Of a DNA stretch of 64,000 nt, positions 12,822 to 24,686 are shown piece after piece. The notes under the pieces were generated by a model, which saw only the letters and a program-made list of their open reading frames with translations, was not told the origin of the DNA and did no database searches. The stretch comes from Trema orientale (Eukaryota > Streptophyta > Magnoliopsida > Rosales > Cannabaceae), in contig JXTC01000041.1 in the NCBI GenBank assembly GCA_002914845.1, positions 932,457-996,456 of the forward strand, in the 5' to 3' direction. Each line of letters opens with the position of its first letter. The first letter of the stretch is position 1. Both the position numbers and the translations under genes were made by a program.

Positions 12822-13112
12822 GGATAACTGCAAAAAAATATCCTGAAGTATGACTTTTCTATAATTTTAACTATATTTTTTGGCTTGTGTAAAATTATAT
12901 CTTCTGTATACAAATTGAGTGATTTGTGCTAACTGTTTTAAGTTATTTTCAATAAATTTTTTGTGTTAATCAGTAGAAATAAAATATCTTCAATTCAGAT
13001 TCTGTATTTAGTAAGAAATTTGTTGATCAATTTATATGTAGAAGGTACAAAATTGTAAAGATTTAAAATGTGGAGGTATAATTTTACAGAAAGACTATAT
13101 TTCAATTTTTTT
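12822..13112. mobile_element. Foldback element
   Basis: Inverted arms: AAAATTATATCTTCTGTATA (near 12890) matches the reverse complement of the block around 13030-13057, and the outer ATAACTGCAAAAAAATATCC end pairs loosely with the right end near 13100. The ends resemble the element at 55084-55462 (GTTAACTGCAAAAAA). No coding capacity. Confidence 0.5.
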
Positions 13113-13142
13113 TTAGGGGGCAGGAGAGGAATCCGTTTGTTC

Positions 13143-13497
13143 TTTTTTTGAAATGACAATTAAACCATCGAATTGCATTTTTTAAGCAATTATTTCCCTA
13201 GACTTTGAAACTTATAATTTACCCAATTAGCTAAATTATCTTTAATAAAAATAAAAATAGAAATAAAAAATAAATAAAAAGCAAAACTAAATTAAGATAG
13301 TTTTGTTATTGTAATCTTGGATTTTTATTATTTGTTAATTTGGGTTTCATTGTTCTTAAAGGGTTTTTTTGTCATTTTGTTTTCACTTCCCATCGCTTAG
13401 CTTATTGGAGAGGGATAGATTTAACCGGTGTTAAACATTCAGGGAAATAATTGATTCAAAAAATGCAATAAAGTTTTGATTTGACATTTCAAAAAAG
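13143..13497. mobile_element. TIR MITE, about 355 bp
   Basis: The left end TTTTTTTGAAATGACAATTA and the reverse complement of the right end CTTTTTTGAAATGTCAAATC match. The pairing continues through TTGCATTTTTTAAGCAATTA versus TTGCATTTTTTGAATCAATT, followed by TTTCCCT. The interior is non-coding. Confidence 0.65.
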
Positions 13498-13719
13498 ATA
13501 AGGATTTCCGTCCAAAAAAATTTAAGAAAAAAAAACGTACAATCATTTTATGAAATTCTCGTCCAATAATAATTTATATGTATGTTGATCACACTAATTA
13601 ATCAAAACCACTGTTTGTGAAGTACTTGTGAGAGTTTGTGAAGTACTTTATGGAATACAGCGAATGATAGACTAACGTTTCATGTTCGCTTTCATTCTGG
13701 TGCTGAGGGACCCTAATAC

Positions 13720-13960
13720 TTGTGAGAAAGATCGAAACAAAGAGAAAAGGAAAAAAACTTCAAGGTTAGGATTTTTATTGATTTGCTCAGAAAATCATAC
13801 ATACAAAAAAAGAAAGAAAAAGAGATTAAAAAGAGACAAAAAAAGAAAGAAAAAGAGATTAAAAAGAGTTTACATGAGAAGAAAAAAGATTATTCTACCT
13901 ACTAAAAGTAAAAATAATAATTAAACAAACAAAATAACAAAAAAACAAATAATTCTAACA
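13720..13960 (-). repeat. Left LTR copy of the copia element
   Basis: On the minus strand this begins TGTTAGAATTATTTGTTTTT, directly after a purine-rich tract (13961-13972, minus strand GTTTGAGGAGAGA) that fits a polypurine tract. It matches 17288-17484 plus 18772-18786 in direct orientation. Shared blocks include TTTACATGAGAAGAAAAAAG and CTTATTGATTTGCTCA-like words. It is the 3' LTR of a minus-strand element. Its outer boundary is not sharp. Confidence 0.6.
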
Positions 13961-13965
13961 TCTCT

Positions 13966-15760
13966 CCTCAAACCCATGATGTTGCTGTAAGAATTATTGT
14001 GAGTTTGCGAACCAAAAAAGAAAAAACGGAAGCAGATATGACTTGTAAACAAGTTTGCAATCTGTAAGGAAGAAGACATAAAGCCAAATTAATGGTGCCA
14101 TGTTGAAGATATTGTCGAGTAAAATAACAATCAATCTGAATGTGTTTGGTGTGCTCATGAAAAACAGAGTTATAAGTATTATCAATTGCATTCTCATTAT
14201 CACAATACGTAGGAGTCGGAAGAGAAAGGATAACACACATATATACAAGTAACCATCGTAACCAAACTATCTTAATGGTAGTAGATGCTATAGCATGGTA
14301 CTCAGCTTCTATAGATGATTTTGAAACAACACTCTGCATTTTACTCTTCCAAGAAATATGAGAATTACCCAAGAAAATATAAAATCTATTGGTAGATTTG
14401 CGATCAAAATGACCACCAAATAATCAGCATCTAAATATGCACATAGCTCCAAAAAGGAAGTCGAAGGAAGTAAAAGACTTTGAAATAGAGTGCCTCAAAG
14501 ATAACATAGTACACGAAGAACAGCAACACAATGAACCGTAGTAGAAGAGATAACAAACTGACTAACAATATGAACAACATATGCAATATCTGGGCAAGTA
14601 ATAGTGAGATAAACTAAGCTACCAATAATAGTACGATATAAAGTAGGATATGGTAAAGGTATACTATCAGTAGGAGAATATTTAATATTAAGCTCAAGAG
14701 GAGTATGAGCAATCCGAGTATGAGAAATCCGAGTATTAGTAAGACAAGAATGCTTAAGAATGTCGGTTGTGTACTTAGACTATGAGTAAAAATAACCTTT
14801 CGAAGAGGAAGTAACTTCAGTGCCCAAAAAATAGTGTAGAGAGCCCAAATCTTTCATATTAAATTGATAAGCTAATTCTAATTTCAACTTTGCAATCCCA
14901 ACAACATCATCAGCAGTAGTAATCATGTCAACAATATACAAAGAAAGAAAAATATGACCAGCTTGAGTACATTTCAAAAAGAGAGTTGAATCATATTGAT
15001 TAGGGCAAAAACTAAGAGATGTAATCACTATGGAGAATTTATCAAACTAGGCATATGGTGCCTGTTTGAGACCATATAAAGTTTTCTTAAGCTTACGAAC
15101 TTCTCCAGACTTATGAGGAATACCAGGTGGGGAAGCAATATGAACTTCTTCTTGAAGATCACTATTTAAAAATGCATTTTTAACAACCATTTGAGAAATA
15201 TGCCACTGACGAACAGATTCTACTGCAATGAGCATAGAACAGTAGTTATTTTTACAATCGGAGCAAAAGTCTCATCATAATCTATACCGTACTGCTGTGA
15301 AAAACTCTTAGCAACCAAACGAGTTTTGTACCTCTCAATAGACATATCAGACTTGTTCTTGATCTTATAGACCTAACGAGAACCAATCATACGCTTACCA
15401 GGTGGTAGAGGTATCAAATCCTAAGTATTCATCTCACATAAAGTAAAGAGTTTTTTAGTCATAGCCTGCTGCCAAAGAAGATCAATAACTGCCTCTCCAT
15501 AAAATAGAGCCTCAGAAAGGTTGTGAATAAATGCCAAAAAAGAAGTAAAAGAACTCGAATAATAAGAATAAGAAAAATCAGGTAATTGTGTAGACTTATA
15601 AGTATGCTTAGGATAACAAGGAGAAGGAGAATGAGGAGGATCTATAATCTCAGGAGGAGCTTGGAGAGCCATAGGGAGAGAGAAAATGTCAAGAGCATTG
15701 GAGACTAAAATACTGATGTCTGCAGTATTAGGGATTTGGGAAGACATACTATCTTGATCA
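13966..15760 (-). pseudogene. Copia reverse transcriptase and RNase H remnant
   Basis: Read right to left, the frames give the pre-RT segment ending LLWQQAMTKKLFTLCEMNT (15421-15480) and the VKNAFLNSDLQEEVH and LKKTLYGLKQAPYA blocks (15047-15195). Next come ITTADDVVGIAKLKLELAYQ and FNMKDLGSLHYFLG, the palm and thumb region (14800-14935). Last is the RNase H block SKSSIEAEYHAIA (near 14280-14320). The usual YVDD active-site motif is seen only as the altered IVDMITTADD. Several frames are needed and stops are frequent, so the polyprotein is dead. It lies just inside the left LTR in the order expected for the 3' half of a copia element. Confidence 0.88.
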
Positions 15761-15889
15761 TCAGAGAATGGGTCAATGTGAATTAAATCAGATTTTGTGA
15801 GATTGTGGAGCTAGCAGGAATAGAAAAGAATGGTATATGCTTAGGAAACAAACATGACATGACACATATAATTTCTGAGTAACTGGATC

Positions 15890-16920
15890 AAAATAACAAT
15901 ATTCCTTTCTAGTGTTTATCACATTCCCAATCTTTCATTAAAACTTGTTTCTGTTGGTCAACTATGTGACTCTGCTTATTCAGTTTCATTTTCTTTTATT
16001 TCTTGTCATGTGTAGAATCCAAAATCTCAAAAACTTATTGGGACATACCATAGACAGGGAGGATTATATGTTTTAGACGAGCTAAGATTACCTACTATTG
16101 TTACATCCAGTGTTGATTTGTCTTCACTGTATTCTTTTTCTTCTAATTTTTATTTATGGCATTCTTGTTTAGGTCATATTTTGTCCTCTCATTTGAAATA
16201 CTTAGCCTCTACATGAGCATTAGGAGATTTGCAAACACATGATATTTCTGATTGTAGTGGTTATAAGCTGACAAAATTTTCTACGTTACCTTTTAATCAA
16301 AGTATCTCATTTTCTATTGCACCATTTGATTTAGTTCATTTTGATGTTTAGGGCCCTTTTCCAATTCCTACAAAAGAAGGGTCCCAATATTATGTATCTT
16401 TCATTGACGATCATACTAGTTATTGTTGGGTTATCATATGAAACACCATTGTGAGTTTTTGAATATATATAAAGCATTTAGGACCCTTATCAAAACACAA
16501 CATTCTATTGTTATTAAATGCTTTTGATGTGATTTGGGTGGTGAATATACGTCAAATGAATTTTCTGAATTGCTTACTTTAGATAGGACTAGTCATCAAA
16601 CATCTTGTACAGATACTCTAGAGTAGAATGAAATTATTGAAAGGAAACATAAGCATATTGTTGAAACCGCTTGTTCTCTTTTGTTGCCTGCCTATGTTCC
16701 TAGTATTTTTTAGGGGGAGGAGGGAAGCAGTGATTACTGCAATTCACGTAATCAATAAATTCCCATCATCTCAGGTTTGTCACTATTTGAAAAGGTATAT
16801 AGATATACTCCTGATTATTCTTCCTTACGAGTTTTTGGTAGTACTTTTTTTGTCCTCCGACCTCGTGTAGATTGTAGTAAGTTATCCTCATGCTCTGTAA
16901 TTTATGTTTTCCTAAGACCT
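15890..16920 (+). pseudogene. Copia protease-tail and integrase remnant, opposite orientation
   Basis: The plus strand reads VYHIPNLSLKLVSVGQLCD, then GGLYVLDELRLP. These are followed by an LWHSCLGH zinc-finger-like block, an FDLVHFDV-GPFPIPTKEG integrase core start, CDLGGEYTSNEF, and the IIERKHKHIVETACSLL block, all in copia order. In-frame stops and frameshifts (for example at DV-stop-GPF and TL-E-stop-NEI) show it is not functional. The next features of a copia element, RT and RNase H, are not downstream but lie to the left on the opposite strand. The region is therefore inverted relative to the 3' half, or belongs to a second element. Confidence 0.85.
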
Positions 16921-17174
16921 AATAAGGGTTAAAAAAGTAAATAACTCTAACATCACCAGTCATTGCAAAAATACAATAAACAACTTCCAACCAAAAAATA
17001 GAAGATGCGAATTAGAGAGGAAACAAAAAAAAAATGCCAGAATCAATTAGACGAGCGAAAACAGGCAATCGAACAAAAAGGAGTGTGATCGCAGGCAAAA
17101 CGAACAAAAACTGTATGGACAAAAATTATATGTTCAAGCCAAAAAAAAATTGTGAATTCACAAAACTCGTGTAT

Positions 17175-17277
17175 GAGATTATACTTCTTTTTATGATATT
17201 ATAATTCAATGCCATCAAGAATCAATGAGATTATACTTCCTTTTATGATATTATAATTCAAAGCCATCAAAATTGAT
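17175..17277. repeat. About 51-bp tandem duplication
   Basis: Two units, 17175-17226 and 17227-17277, share GAGATTATACTTC and TTTTATGATATTATAATTCA. They lie inside the copia element just inside its right LTR copy. No coding content. Confidence 0.85.
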
Positions 17278-17484
17278 TCTTTGAAACTATGTGAGAAAGA
17301 TAGAAAAAAGAGAAAATGAAAAACTTTGAAGGCTACAGTTCTTATTGATTTGCTCATAAATCATACGTGCAAGAGGAAAAAAAAAAAAAAGAGCTTAAAT
17401 AAAATTTTACATGAGAAGAAAAAAGACTATTCTACTCTTACTACTAAAAGCAAAACTAAACAAACAAAATAACAAAAAAGTAAA

Positions 17485-18771
17485 GGACAAATTGTACTTT
17501 TTCTCCCCGAATTATTAGCAATGTAGAGTTTTGCCCCCTAAACTAATTTTTATTGCATAAATTCCCCTTGTATTATTCAAGGTTCAAAAGTTCGTCTTTC
17601 TATTAGTTATTCGTATATAAATAGATGAAATGCTGACATGGCACTTATTTAAATTTTTTTCTGGAATATTTATTACTTAATAATTTTTTTAATGAGTTAA
17701 ATAAAGAAAATGAATATGAAAAAAAATAATCCATTAATTCTTCCTCTCTCTCTCTCTCTCTCACCTCCAATTCTGTTCTCACAACAGTGAAGCTTTAATT
17801 GATTAATTTTGATTTGTTTGTTTTTGTTTTTGGAGGAGCATTGACTGAGAACTTGATTTTATTTTTTATCCATAAATAATTACTTACCAAAAAAAAAGGA
17901 AAAAAATTAGTTTAAAGTATAAAGGAAGGAAACTAATTTAGGTTTTTGAAATAATCATAAAGACCTTGGAGAATTTTGACAACCCTAAAATTAATTACCA
18001 AGCATCAATAAATCAAAATTTTCAAACAATTGAAGCGATCCTAATTTATGAGATCATCAGGGTTGCAATAACCTAAAAAAGCCCAGATCTTAAAGCCAAA
18101 ACCCATATTTTTGGAGAAATATTGTGGTTTTGGGGTTAAGGAGATTTATAGTACAGAGTTTGTTTTTCCCTCTACGATGATCTTCTTGTCTCCATCATTG
18201 GCGACCTCAATGAAACAATCGAATTCTTCAAGAAAATCAAGACTTGAGAAAGCCATTAGAGAGCTTGGAATCACATGCCACAGATACCATTTTAGTTGAG
18301 TGACAGTGTGAGTGAAGAGAGAGGGGTGAAAGCATAAAGGAGGAGAGAAAAGTGAAAAGAAAAGTTCAAAATTTTAATTTTTATTTATTTATTTATTTTA
18401 TTTAACTTAGTAAATAAATTTAAATAGCAAATTATTATTGAAAAAATAAGTGTCACATCAATATTCCGACTATTTATACACAGAAAGCTAATTGAATGAC
18501 TAACTTTTCAACATCTGAATAATATGGAGGCGGCTATAGTAGGAGCGCCCCTACGTAAGGCTCCTGTTTATACACCGTTGGATGGGAATATGTGGGGAAT
18601 CTGTTTATACACAGATTCCCATCAAACGGTGTATAAACAGGGCCTTACGTAGGGACGCCCCTACTGTAGACGCGCCCGAATAATATAAGTGGAATTTATG
18701 CAATAAAAAATAGTTTAAGAGCTAGCCAAATAATTTGGGGGAGGGGAGGGGTGTTTGAATACAGTTTATCC
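17485..18771. mobile_element. Non-autonomous TIR element (MULE-like), about 1.29 kb
   Basis: The termini are long diverged inverted repeats of more than 150 bp. The left has GGACAAATTGTACTTTTT, then TTTTTATTGCATAAATTCC, then TATAAATAG. The reverse complement of the right arm has GGATAAACTGTATTC, then TTTTTATTGCATAAATTCC, then TATAAATAG. The flanks AAAAAGTAA (left) and AAAAGTGAA (right) look like a 9-bp target duplication with two changes, as for Mutator-like elements. The interior (17650-18430) has a (TC)n tract and a short open frame at 18111-18299 that I do not recognise. The right arm is interrupted by a MITE at 18526-18677. Confidence 0.68.
18526..18677. mobile_element. MULE-type MITE, subfamily A, copy 2
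   Basis: A 152-bp near-palindrome beginning GGAGGCGGCTATAGTAGGAG and ending, on the reverse strand, GGGCGCGTCTACAGTAGGGG. A perfect 9-bp duplication GAATAATAT flanks it (18517-18525 and 18678-18686). It sits inside the right terminal repeat of the 17485-18771 element. The matching place in the left terminal repeat reads GTATTATTCAAGG without the insertion, which confirms the empty site. Confidence 0.93.
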
Positions 18772-18786
18772 AAAAGTGAATAACTC

Positions 18787-20260
18787 TAAAGATACTTACC
18801 TGATTTCATGCTGGCATAAAAAGCGCAATAGGCTCTGGACATCACTGATAGTTTTGATAAGTACACTAAGCTCAGTACATGTACAATCTTTTTGATATAA
18901 TATCTCAGTACATGTACTTTAAGCCCAAACCAAAATAGTCATAAAATAGATTATGAGTAATAAGTCATGTAGACAAAGTAACGAACAATAGGGCCATTGC
19001 AAATCTAGAGCTAGCTAAAGCCTAAATTATTGTGTTCATAGTTTTTCTCACTCTCATTTTCGTACTGTAAGTGCCATCGGAAATATATATAAATCACTCT
19101 ACAATCATTTCTTTTTCTTTTTCTTTTTTCAAGTGGGAAGGCCGAACCACAAGTAAAGCTTATAAATCCGATTATAATATTTTCTTTATGTATATATTTA
19201 GAATTCGCACAACATTGCGTATGGAGCCAGAAATATCTCTAGACAGCGTATAGTTTTAAACCATGCATGATGAAAACACATCTTGAGACGGAAGCCGTAC
19301 TTAGATTCATTTCTAATTTTTTGCTGAAATAAATTGAAAATAAAAATGAAAGTTTTTTTTGTTTATAAATTTTAAAAACAAGAAACATACTTGACAAACT
19401 TTTTTTTATTACTTTTTTAACAAAAAAGTGTGATATAGACTTGTATTTGTGTATATATATACATATATGTATACATGCTCGCACTAATGTACAAATGTAT
19501 GTATGTATTTATTTTTTTATTTTAAAGTTTGTTTTAAGAAAAAGATATTAGAAAATTTTAATTGCCATTTTTTGTTAAAATTTTGGTAACAATTTTCAAT
19601 AACAGAAAGCAAAAACAAAAACAAATTTATTAAGGCCATACTTGGATACACTTTTAATTTTTTGTTTATGAAAAATGAAAATAAAAACAAAAATTTTGTT
19701 TAAGTTTTGAAAATTTAAAAATTAGAAACTTGTTTGATAACACACTAAATCACTTTTAATTTTAAAAAACAAAAAACATAAACATACTTGATAACTATAA
19801 AAATTAATTATAAAATACTATTTTCAAGAATTTATTTAAAAAAAATATCATTTTTAAATTTTTATTTAAGGAGAAAATTTCTCACTTTCATTTTTTTTTT
19901 TACAATTTTTTTAAATAGAAAACAAAAAACAATGTTACCAAGCATGTTTTTCAAGAAAAAAAAATTGTAAAATTTTGTTTATTTAAATAGAAAATAAAAG
20001 TGTATTCAAGCAGGCCAAGTGAATTTCAAAAAAAAAAATCATTTTTCTATTGGAAAAAAAAATGAAAAAACCAGGTGAACTTCAAAGGATTTTGGACACT
20101 TATACCTACTTTTCAAAAAATATTACTAAATTTACGACCTTTCAAAAATAATAAAAATCCGTACGACCTTCTAATGGCATTTTTCTAAATACTTTGGAAG
20201 TTAGAAAACGCGGTGACATTTTAGTAAATAAGTCATCTTTTTGTTTTTTTTTTTTTTTAC
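18787..20260. other. AT-rich spacer with a MITE
   Basis: No gene recognised. It has abundant A and T homopolymers and, at 19634-20016, a MITE listed separately. Short open frames are composed mainly of Lys, Phe, Ile and Leu from low-complexity DNA. Confidence 0.5.
19634..20016. mobile_element. TIR MITE with GGCC termini, 383 bp
   Basis: The left end GGCCATACTTGGATACACTT matches the reverse complement of the right end, GGCCTGCTTGAATACACTTT. A- and T-rich arms then continue to pair loosely. No coding capacity. No clear target duplication. Confidence 0.68.
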
Positions 20261-20640
20261 AGAAAACCACAAAGGTTTCCTGGAAACTAATTTGGTTTTA
20301 ATTTGGTTTTCTATTAGCAGAATGTTCTGTAAGTAAGTAAATCACAAGATACCACAAAGGTTTACTGGAAACCAGTTTGGTTTCCTTTAGCCAAAAGTCC
20401 TGTACGTAAGTAAATCACAGGAAAGCACAAAAGTTTCCTAGAAACCAGTTTGGTTTCCTTTAGCCGAATGTCCTATACGTAAGTAAATCATATGAAACCA
20501 TGAACTTTTTCGAGAAACCATTGTGGTTTTCTTTTTTGCAGAATGCTCTGTAGCTAAGTAAATCACAGGAAACCACGAAAGTTTCCTATAGCCATTGTAG
20601 TTTCTTTTTCAAATCACGGGAAACAATGAATCCTGAAATA
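20261..20640. repeat. About 74-bp tandem array, five diverged units
   Basis: The word GTAAATCA recurs at 20337, 20410, 20483 and 20558, a spacing of 73-75 bp. Each unit also has ACCACAAAGGTTTCCTGGAA-like and AACCAGTTTGGTTTCC-like blocks, which are partly inverted copies of one another. The last unit is partial. The array ends just where the hAT-type region begins. Confidence 0.88.
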
Positions 20641-21179
20641 TTTTGTAATTTCTTTTTTGAAGAATATCCTGTAGCAAGAATTGGGTAAGGCACTGAACAA
20701 GGACACTGAAGAATACGATTAAGTAATCTTAAGTTTCCAACAGTAACATTTGTTACCGTTGGCCCAACGGTAATAGTATATTATATACCATTTTTTCTTA
20801 AGTTTAAACTATTTTTTTTAAATAAAAAAAATATTTTCTTACACTATAAATACCCTACACTCTCCACTCTTTTTTCACACTTAACAATTTTCAAATATTC
20901 TCTTATTCTCTCATTCTTTCTCTCTAAATCTCTAATTATATTCTCAATTTTATCTTTTTCTCTCTTATCTTATTACTATTTACTAATGATTAGTAATTAT
21001 ATTTTATAATCTCCAAAGTCCAAACTCTCCACAACTCATAAAGCTTAATTGAAGGTACGATTTAATTTATTTATCACACTTATCTTTTTAATTTATTTAA
21101 TTTGTAGTATATTTAGTTGTTTACTATTATTACTAGTATAATAGTTAGTAGTTTGTAGTTACTAGTTAAGTAGTTAGTA

Positions 21180-21610
21180 AATTAGTATTTCTATAAGACT
21201 TTGTTTTTAATTTCAATTCAATTGTAATTTTTTACAATTAAGATAGTAGTTCATTAATTAGTTTGTAGTCTGTAGAAAATTTATTAGAATATTATATTTT
21301 AAATTTCAATTAATTTTTAATTTTTAGTAGTTTACAATTAAGTTTGTAGTAGAAAATTTATTAAATATGATTTCAATTAATTTGTAATTTATAGTTGTTT
21401 ACAATAAAGTTAGTAAAAACTAGAAAGTTTATTACAATATTAAATTTTTAATTTCAATTAATTTGTAGTAGTTTACAATTAAGTTACTAGAAGTTTATTA
21501 GAATATTATATTTTTAATTTCAATTTATTTGTAATTTGTAGTTATTTACAATTAAGTTTTACCGAATATTCATATTTGTAATTTCGGTTTATTTATAGTT
21601 GTCTATAATT
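21180..21610. repeat. About 70-bp tandem repeats in the hAT leader
   Basis: TTTACAATT recurs at 21231, 21331, 21398, 21472 and 21545, each copy accompanied by TTTCAATTAATTTGTAATTT-like and TTTATTAGAATATTATA-like words. These lie upstream of the transposase ATG, probably within a 5' UTR intron whose acceptor is the AATATAG just before 21634. Confidence 0.7.
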
Positions 21611-21637
21611 TTAATATCTATATTTTTAATATAGGAT

Positions 21638-23735
21638 ATGGATATGTCAAAAAATATCCCTATTGATTTGGAAATGGATGACGACCAAATTCGCATAGCT
21701 GAAGAGGGTGACCAAGTCCCCGAAATGCAAACTAATCCAAATGCTAGTGGAAGTTGTTCACAATTTCAAGATAGTTGTTCGCCGAGTGCAAGTACGACCT
21801 CCAAACGTGCAAGGACAACTTCCAATGTATGGGACTATTTCGATCCGAAATTCAAAGATGAGGCCGATGGTAAGAAGATAAAAATGACAAGATGTAAATA
21901 CTGTAAGAAATTATTAACTGCTAAACCATCTAGCGAGACCGCTCATTTGAAAAGACATAGTGATGCATGTGTCAAAAAACACAAAAAAAACAATGAGCCC
22001 ACTCAATCAACACTTCAACTCAACAAGGATGGTTCGGTAAGTTCTTGGACCTATAATCCTATAGTAGCTAGGGAGTCTCTAGCACGTTTAATTGCTATAA
22101 AAGATTTACCATTAGGTTTTGGTGATTGTAATAGCTATGAAGATCATATTAGAATATCTTATTATCCAAACTTTAAAAGAGTTTCTAAAAATACCACTAG
22201 AAGTGATTTGATTAAAGTTTATGAAAATATGCGTAAAGATTTAATAACTGAATTAACTTCATTAAACTTTTGTATTGCATTGACATCTAATATTTAGGGT
22301 GCTAATTCTAAACAAGATTATTTAAGTGTAGTTGCACATTATTTAGATTCAAGATGGATAATGCAAAAAAGAATAATTAGTTTTTGAGTCGTTGATAATA
22401 AACATACTGCTGAAATTATTAGAGATAGAATTTTAAATATTGTTGAAGAATATGGCATAGCGAATCACATTATTTCTATCACTTTAGATAATGCTACCAC
22501 AAACACAAAGGCCTAAAATTACTTAGCAATTTGATAAGTTCATACACTGAAGGATTCTTACTGTATCAAGTTGTGCATGTCACATTATCAACCTTATCGT
22601 CAAATCAGGTATGGATGTTATAAGTGTATATATTGAAAATATTCGATCTGCTATTACTTATATTTATGCTTCTAGTCCACGCATTGCTGAATTTAAAAGA
22701 TATTACATAGCTCAAAGATTAAAACCAAGAAAATTCTAAGTTTACATGCTTGCAAGGTGGAATTCCACTTATTTAATGTTGAAAAATGCATTACCATATA
22801 AAATTCCAATTACTATGTTTTACAATTCAAAAATAGGTTCATTAGTATTAAAAGATGAAGATTGGTTTATTTGTGAAAAATTTGTGCAATTTTTAGATGT
22901 TTTTATGAAGCTACTGTTGCATTATCTGGTATTTATTATTCTACTTCTCCAATTATTTTACGTCATATCTTTTTTATTGCTAAAATGTTTTATAAGGCAA
23001 GACGTGACCCTATATTTGAACCAATTATAACATGTATGCAAGAAGTATTTTTGAAATAATGGTTTCCAATTCCTTTATTATATTCATTTGCTTTTATTTT
23101 AGATCCTAGAAGTAAATTAAATGGTTTTTCTAGTTTAATTAGCTACATTTCTACATGTTTTGAGATAGATTGTACTTCTGAATATACAGATGCTCGTGAC
23201 AAATTTTTTGAAGTGTATAGTATATATGAGGCTAAGTTTGGCAGTAATCAACAACAACACACTCTTCCATAAGAAACTGAAGAACAATAAAAAATAAGTC
23301 TTTTTGGAGCATGATAGGTTCTCGTCCTCAAGGGCGTGATCGTGGCTCATCATCAACATCATCAAGTTTAAGTCAACCACTACCACCAATAAATCCACAG
23401 CAATCCTCTGATCTTACTCAATATATTGAGCTAGACTCTAACATCGACCCCGATGATGAGAACTTCAAAGTTTTGGACTGGTGGCATAAGCGTCAGTCAA
23501 GAATCCCGGTGCTTTCACAATTAGCCTGTGACGTTTTAACAATTCCGGTGTCCACGATTTCTTCAAAGTCTGTTTTTAGCACGACTAAGATGATAGTAGA
23601 TGAGCGGAGGACTTCGTTGGCTCCTGAGGTGTTAGCATGTGTTAAAAATTGGGAAAAAGCGGCAAAGCGAAATTAAGACACTATTCGTATTTGTAATGAA
23701 GAATTAGTCGAAAATTTCAATAACTTGTAGATGAA
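21638..23735 (+). pseudogene. hAT transposase with BED zinc finger, broken
   Basis: The first frame (21638-22294, 219 codons) carries an acidic N-terminus. A BED zinc finger follows: C86, C89, H103 and H107 in the CKYCKKLL to HLKRH block, with a WDYFDPKF start typical of the family. The frame stops at a TAG after TSNI, but homology continues in blocks: LDSRWIMQKRIISF, ISITLDNATTN, and RWNSTYLMLKNALPY near 22755. The C-terminal dimerisation region DWWHKRQSRIPVLSQLACDV and DERRTSLAPEVLACVKNWEK lies at about 23476-23655. A TAA after KRN (23673-23675) is followed by a further conserved-looking tail to about 23730. At least five stops or frameshifts make it non-functional. In an intact element it would cut and paste the transposon; here it is a fossil of RICESLEEPER-like type. 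Confidence 0.92.
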
Positions 23736-24181
23736 TGATGATGATGAGTCATAAACTCATAATTAATGATATACTAGTTTGTTCAAGTAATAATTTGAAT
23801 TGTAATAAATGATCATCAATAAAATTAAATTTCAATATTTTAAATTTATTTGTTCTATTATTTTTCTTAATATCCTATTTAATTATTATTAATTTTTTAA
23901 CGATAGAAAACATATGTAGTTTATGTTATCAATTTTTTTAAATGAAAATTTAATTAAAAAGTTGTTTAAAAAAAATCAAATAGTAGCAAAAAAAAAAAAA
24001 AGAAAAAGGGCCGAGGACGGGCCTGGCCCTTTTTGGTCCGCCTCGGGCCCGGCTCGGTATTAGCCCGTCAAAAAGCCCGGCGGGCCAACGGGCCCAGGCC
24101 GGGCCGACACGGCCCGCTCACTCCCTTAAGCCCGTGATGGGCAGGTCGGGCCGGCACGGGCCGCCCATTTTGCCACCTCTA

Positions 24182-24686
24182 AGCTTGACCATGTCCAATT
24201 ATGCTCGATCTGGGTATTTTGACTAAGCTCAATTGTACTTGATTGAAATGTTCGACTGTGCTCGACCAGGAAATTCAAAATTTTCAAAATTTATAAAAAT
24301 TTAAAATTTATATAGTATATATATATATCATATTTTTCATCACATAATTTAAACGACTTTTAAGCTAAATGGCCGAATTTTGGATCACTGTTTGGAAAAT
24401 GGTCGTTTTTCAAATACTATTAAATAATGGCTGGATTTTGAAACTTATTAGAAAACTGACCGTTTTTAATATTTAATAAAACAAAATTTATTATTTTATT
24501 TTGTATATAGTTGATTTATTTTGTATAGAATTGATTTATTTTTTTAAAAAATATATCAATTAAAAATAGCCATTTTTCAAATTTAAATTATAAAACAGTT
24601 CTTTATTAAATTTGTGTAAACAAAGGCCATTTTTTAAATTGATTTAGAAAAAAAAATACATTTCTTATAATACTCTACTTTAAGAA
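24182..24686. other. Intergenic, no gene recognised
   Basis: AT-rich spacer between the hAT right end and repeat X. Several blocks repeat the theme GGCC(A/G)TTTTT(C/A)AAAT in both orientations (24370-24640), suggesting an old foldback remnant. Confidence 0.45.

Larger units (their letters stand above)
17288..18786 (-). repeat. Right LTR copy, split by an insertion
   Basis: Homology to the left LTR runs from 17288 to 17484, stops, and resumes at 18772-18786 (AAAAGTGAATAACTCTA versus the left copy's ACAAATAATTCTA). The gap is exactly filled by the TIR element at 17485-18771. On the minus strand this is the 5' LTR. The two LTRs have diverged visibly, so the element is old. Confidence 0.6.
20641..24181 (+). 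mobile_element. Degenerate autonomous hAT element
   Basis: The element contains a promoter-like TATAAATA (20845-20852), repeated subterminal DNA, a broken transposase gene (21638-23735) and a GC-rich right end. The right terminus reads, on the reverse strand, TAGAGGTGGCAAAATGGGC, a typical plant hAT end. GC-rich subterminal words (GGCCGGGCC, CGGGCC) fill 24010-24170. Near the left end a palindrome TTACCGTTGGCCCAACGGTAA (20753-20774) could be a transposase-binding site. I could not find a matching left TIR or an 8-bp target duplication, so the left boundary is approximate and may be truncated. Confidence 0.72.
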
